Origin: Cristatella mucedo
Lineage: Eukaryota; Bryozoa; Phylactolaemata; Cristatellidae
Direction of reading: 5' to 3'
Assembly: GCA_009760855.2 (NCBI GenBank)
Contig: WPIO01000020.1
Coordinates: 4,661,501 to 4,725,500, forward strand
DNA length: 64,000 bases
The notes below the pieces were generated by a model that ran no database searches, was not told the origin of the DNA, and saw only the letters and a program-made list of their open reading frames with translations. This document shows positions 59,721 to 64,000 of this stretch, piece by piece. Positions within the stretch are counted from its first letter, which is position 1. Each line of letters starts with the position of its first letter. The translations under genes and the position numbers were made by a program.

Positions 59721-61080
59721 TTAAAAGTCAGAAGGGCGACTAAAGAAAACCGCGGCCAAGATCTTCTGAATGATTGTAGCCTCAAAATAGCCAAATGCTT
59801 TCTCAGTCAGCAGCTCGTCTTTTCTTTAATTATTCGTGAAGGTCAGAGCAGATGTACGCAGGGGATGTTCAAGTCTGCAGGACGGGGGGGGGAATCACAA
59901 CTTAATCGATAATGAGTCCAGTGTTCATTTTAAGCATATGAAGTAAATAAATATTTCAAAGATAGCTTAACGCGAGTTATAAATGTCATTCAGTGAGGTC
60001 TGTGCGGTTTTTACCCAAATAAAAACCACTTGACAATAGGATCTCTCTCTTCTCCCCAAAAACTTCAAGGATAATGATATAAGTGATATCTTATAGTTTT
60101 TCTAGCCTTCAGTTACATAAAAAAACAATTAAAGCGGATCGGGGTTGCCACATATACGCTAGCACTATTACAGTTTTCACTAACTCTCTCACCTAGTTAG
60201 TTGAAATATAAATGTTATCTTCTCATGCTGCCGCTCTTTCTGTATTTTTAACTATATACTGTTCATCTATTATACTTGCAAGGTTTAGGACGTCGAGCCC
60301 TCAGGTTCTATTGCAGGTACCAATACGTGCATAAAAACTACCAGCTGGTCTCAAGATGGCCATTCGGCCTAATTAGATTTAGGGCTAAGCTAGTATTTTA
60401 AGCACTACATTGAAATATTCCTAGCCGTAATAAATTCAAAGCAGTACCTAGTGGGTGTTGTCATTGGTAATGTTTATTTTTTTTACAAAATCAAAGTGCG
60501 TCAATGAAAAGTATGTTCTCCAAAGATAATTAAACTGCTCATTTTCATAAACACACGCGATTTCCAAAGCTACTAGTCGCAGCTAATTCAACAATCGCAG
60601 ACGGAAGCTGCAGCTTATCGTAGCTTCGGGCCATTTGAGTCTTTTTAAGTACTAATTAGCTCGCAAGGCTGCTAGCACGGTCGAGTGAGACAGCTTTCCT
60701 GACCTGGAAGTGAAGCAGTGAAGCAGCCGAGCTTTAAACCTAGCAGCAGCCGAAACCAAAGACAAGCATTAGCAATAGACGACTAAATAACTAAAATGGT
60801 GACTGTCCTCTGAGGTCAGCTTAAATAATGTATCCTATTGGTGAACAAAGAATTGGCAGTGACCACTGGCCAGCTGCTGGAGAGGCGTATTGCTGTATAT
60901 ATAGCATTATCGTAGCATATATTTAATGCTCAAGTAAAATTCATAAGCTTTTTCATTGAAAATGCGCGGCGAGGACTGTCCCGGAGAAAGCATTTTATCC
61001 AAACACGTGCTCAGCTCCCTTGTCTTGTTTGGCTCAAACAGAAGTGCATGGCATTTCATTACACAGATTTACATTTATAT

Positions 61081-61212
61081 AATAATAATAATAATAATAT
61101 TGCACTTGATAAAGCGCCCTCAGAGAACTTAATCTCTTTCTAGGCGCTTTACATTTGCTGCAAAGTGATACGCAATAGAATAGTAAGTAAAATATAGAAT
61201 AGTAAGTAAAAT
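61081..61212 (-). mobile_element. Minimal L2-like subfamily A tail (type A1)
   Basis: As read on the plus strand, an (AAT)n run at about 61081-61098 is followed by the hairpin tail and a gctgcaaagtgatacgcaatag segment. The 5' end of the copy carries a 19-bp tandem duplication (atagaatagtaagtaaaat, 61175-61193 and 61194-61212). It lies about 70 bp from the donor of gene 4. Confidence 0.8.
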
Positions 61213-61284
61213 ATAGCGGTAGCAATGCGGGAACATATATACGCAACTAGCTCTTATCAAAAAGGCGTCTGAAGATTAACTTAC

Positions 61285-61291
61285 CAGCCAT
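61285..61291 (-). CDS. Gene 4 first coding exon (ATGGCTG, 7 coding nt)
   Basis: ATGGCTG followed by the donor GTAAGTTAATC on the minus strand, phase 1, matching the acceptor at 54765. The leader (ccattctgaggttcttcag ... ttgccgaagtc) resembles gene 3 more loosely. Confidence 0.55.
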
Positions 61292-61520
61292 TCTGAGGTT
61301 CTTCAGTGCTTGCCGAAGTCAAGAGTAAGCAGATTTGAGCTCTGACGGAGAATAACACGCGTCGAGTCTACACGATAGCGTTCCTTCGCAGATTACACTT
61401 AGGCAGCTTATTAGATCCCAATCTTAAAATAATTTTTAAAATTGTATATTTTAATTTTTTATTAAGAAAATATCTTAAATAATAATATTGTTAAGAATGC
61501 TCTCTAATCTTACATCAAGT

Positions 61521-61526
61521 CACGTG
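61521..61526. promoter_or_regulatory. CACGTG (E-box-like) upstream of gene 4
   Basis: In the context aagtcacgtgagtattgtccg, similar to gene 3 (gaagtcacgtgctgaagact, then acgtccg), 230 bp upstream of the ATG. Role inferred. Confidence 0.3.
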
Positions 61527-61699
61527 AGTATTGTCCGCCGATAATAAGGGTGACTACATCCCGTCAGCGACAGCTCGTGCGTACCGGCTATTTCTGCGAC
61601 TTTGCCTAAACTCGGCTTACATTCGTTAAATTCGTTTAACTTGTAATTAACAAAGGAGAGAAATAATGAGTAAATATTAATATATTTTAATATTTTCAT

Positions 61700-62512
61700 A
61701 TCTTATCTCGCTATGAGTGATTTCAACATTCACTTTGATAACTTATCTGATGCCTTCAGCACTGAATTTCGAGCGTTTACTGACTCATTGTCTCTTGTGG
61801 CTCATTTGCACGGCCCTACTCACATCAAGGGTTCCACACTCGACCAAATGTATCATCCAACTGCACTTTGTCATCACCAATTATTACCAAATCCTGCTTA
61901 CCTGACCACGTGCAGATCTTATTCAGTCTACAATGTTTGTCCTTCTTCTCTTTCTGTAAAATCACCTGTGAATCACGAAACCTCAAGTACCTTGACATCG
62001 ATGCGGTTCGAGCGAGAATATCTGCCTCGCCTCTGCTGCTCAGTCCCCCCTCTGATCTGCCATCATTGGCAAATATGTACAACACTTCACGAGTTGACAT
62101 ACTCAAAGAGTTTGAAGCTGGGACCAAGTGCACTGTATGCCCTCTCCCTGAGGGAATATGGTTTACCACAGACATTAGGCAAACTAGGTCTTTTAAGTGC
62201 AAGTTTGAAAAAGCATACAAAGATCAGAGCTGACTGCCCATCGATAGGCATAGGAGCGCTAATGTAGGTCGTACCAATAGATCATAGCAAAGACCAAGTC
62301 TAGCTTCTATAAAAAAATGAATGTTGATTCACAGATGCACATTAAAAAATTGCTAATATCGATGATCAACTATCTCCTTAACAGCTCACAGGCTAGCTCC
62401 TTACCAAACGATCCCTGTGATGATCTTGCTGATCGTTTCTCTAGCTTCTTTGTCAAGAAGATAAACGAGACAATGGAGTCCATTCTTGCAATAGATCACC
62501 CCCCAAGAATGA
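61700..62512 (+). mobile_element. L2-like subfamily A endonuclease fragment, decayed
   Basis: Starts inside the endonuclease at MSDFNIHFDNLSDAFSTEF (the catalytic GDFN has become SDFN), then HLHGPTHIKGSTLDQM, decayed SDH region, FTTDIR and a degenerate NYLLNSSQASSLPNDPCDDL. Two frames and several stops. It ends where the subfamily B element begins. Confidence 0.75.
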
Positions 62513-62515
62513 AGT

Positions 62516-64000
62516 CCATCAATTGTAATGTAATGTAATGCATCTCAGTCTGTAACTCAGCTAAGTAATAAAGACCATGTGGGTGTTACGCAGGAGAGTT
62601 TTGTATAGCCCACTCACAGCCTAAGCGGCTTTCGGTAAGCATTCGGTAGCCAACTGACTTCGTCTCACGCAACAAAGAGAAAGTGGGAAGCATAGAAGAG
62701 TCATGAGAGAAGTTGAGGTAGTGAGTAGCATGGAAGTAGCAGCTCAGGACCGCTGAAAAGGATGAGCCATAGTCGGCAGTTGGAGAGTAGTTGTCATTGT
62801 GTGAGAATTCTGGAAGCGAGTTCCATAGTCTAGGACCTGCAGAGCTAAAGCTTCTGTCGCCAATGGTCTTTAGGCGGAGGAATGAAACAGCTAATTTATT
62901 GTCCACACAGGACCAGAGGGCGCGAACAGGCTGAAACTGATGCAGCAGTTCAGCTAGGTACGAAGGAGCCAAGCCATGGCGGGCCTTGTGGGTCAGCGTA
63001 AGAACTTTGCCCTGTATTCGTTTCTCAACCGGCATCCATCCTAGCTCTTTTAGCAAAGGAGACACATGCTCAAACCGCTGGGACTTGAAGACTAGCCTTG
63101 CAGCCATATTCATAGTCTGCTGCAGTGGCCTAATAGCTTTCTTTCGCAGCCCAGCCAATAGAGAATTGCAATGATGAAACCGAGACAGAACTAAAGAGCT
63201 AGCTAATTTTTTTAAAGTAACTGTGGGAGACAGCTCCTAATCTTGGACAGTGATCGGACGTCATGGCTAGCTGTAGAAGCAGTGTTCTGAATGAAGCTTT
63301 TAAAATTGAGGCAACTGTCGAAAACGACACCTAAATTTCTAGCGCGTGGTGATGGTCGCACAATAGCATCACCTATTAGAAGAGTAGAAGAGAAGAAGTA
63401 GAAGAGTTTTGCCTTTTAATCCAGTCACACGCTTAGGGTGTCCTATGAGCAGCAGTTAGGTTTTATCATCATTTAATTTTAGGTAGTTTTCCGACATCCA
63501 GGATCGAAAGTCGGCAAGACAATCGTTCAGTTTCTCAGTCGCTGCAGCAGATTCCGCGTTTGAATGACAACTACAGCTGATTATCGTCAGCATACAAGTC
63601 ATATCTTATTCCATGGGCTTTTCAGAGGTCAGGTATAAATGGAGAACAGCAAGGGACCGAGTACAGACCCTTGAGGGACTCCACAGGTGACCCTTCTCGT
63701 GTGTGAGACCTGACCCCCACACGACACGGATTGAACACGATCAGACAAGTACGATTTAAACCTCGCCAGTGCTATGTCTGCCAGATTGATCTTTGTTTTC
63801 AATCGTTCAAGCAGAACCTCGTGATCAATGGTGTCGAAGGCAGCAGACAGATTTAGCAGAGCTAGGGCAGTGACATTCCCGTCGTCGTTGCCACATAGAA
63901 TGTCATTGTTACGACGGAGGAGTGCAGTTTCAGTGGAGTGCTGCCTCTGGAACCCTGTATGAAATGTTTCTGACATTCCTTTATTTTCAATGGTTTAAGC
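62516..64000 (-). mobile_element. L2-like subfamily B element, 3' half, continues beyond the window
   Basis: The 3' end carries a (TGTAA)n run at 62522-62540. The RT C-terminus (62586-63158) is open: MNMAARLVFKSQRFEHVS, ELGWMPVEKRIQGKVL, PSYLAELLHQFQPVRAL. The middle has degenerate YADD-region sequence (63280-63620). The N-terminal RT frame (63629-63976) is intact: HTGFQRQHSTETALL, LALLNLSAAFDTIDHEVLLE and CGVPQGSVLGPLLFSIYT. It is the best view of subfamily B. The endonuclease would lie past the right edge. Confidence 0.85.

Larger units (their letters stand above)
54766..61284 (-). other. Intron of gene 4 (about 6.5 kb)
   Basis: Contains the best-preserved subfamily A element on the opposite strand (55789-59042), a B fragment and a minimal A tail close to the donor. 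54766-55670 and 59720-61080 hold nothing I recognise, apart from a G run near 59884. Confidence 0.5.

Overview
The window is eukaryotic nuclear DNA, most likely from an invertebrate animal. It has GT-AG introns in phase, AATAAA polyadenylation signals, L2/CR1-type non-LTR retrotransposons, tRNA-derived SINEs, hAT DNA transposons and long microsatellites and minisatellites. Nothing bacterial or organellar was seen, and the species cannot be named from the sequence.

The host content I can support is one tandem family of four paralogous genes, all on the minus strand, plus one broken copy. Each gene has a large last exon (1-584 partial; 21804-22726; 34561-35477; 53816-54765) that follows a phase-1 splice acceptor. 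Between 5.5 and 8.3 kb upstream lies a first exon contributing only seven coding bases, ATGGCTG or ATGGCAG, next to a GTRAGTT donor (8922-8928; 30497-30503; 40958-40964; 61285-61291). The phases agree in all four, so each protein would begin Met-Ala-Glu and be about 307-318 residues. The family is not one I recognise; the pattern is compatible with a beta-propeller-like fold, which is inference. A decayed fifth copy lies at 32480-33080. Genes 1 and 3 are closest: their introns, leaders and upstream spacers (14490-15480 and 52330-53362) also match, including a shared retrotransposon relic.

The introns and spacers are mostly mobile elements. Two L2-like subfamilies dominate. Subfamily A has an (ATT)n tail and a hairpin 3' end; subfamily B has a TGTAA-type tail. 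The best A copy (55789-59042) carries endonuclease and reverse transcriptase broken by one in-frame stop. A tRNA-headed SINE at 49470-49620 has the A-type 3' end. A hAT transposon with an 8-bp target duplication (5031-7765) sits in intron 1, in the tail of an older A element. A second hAT relic is at 16010-17190, and a GC-rich element with inverted termini at 48230-48923.

Two hierarchical tandem arrays stand out: a 3.2-kb minisatellite at 17400-20640 built from 8-, 17- and 16/20-bp units in repeating order, and a 28-bp array at 41524-42053 with a 167-bp higher-order period. Long open frames inside the first array are a by-product of the repeat.
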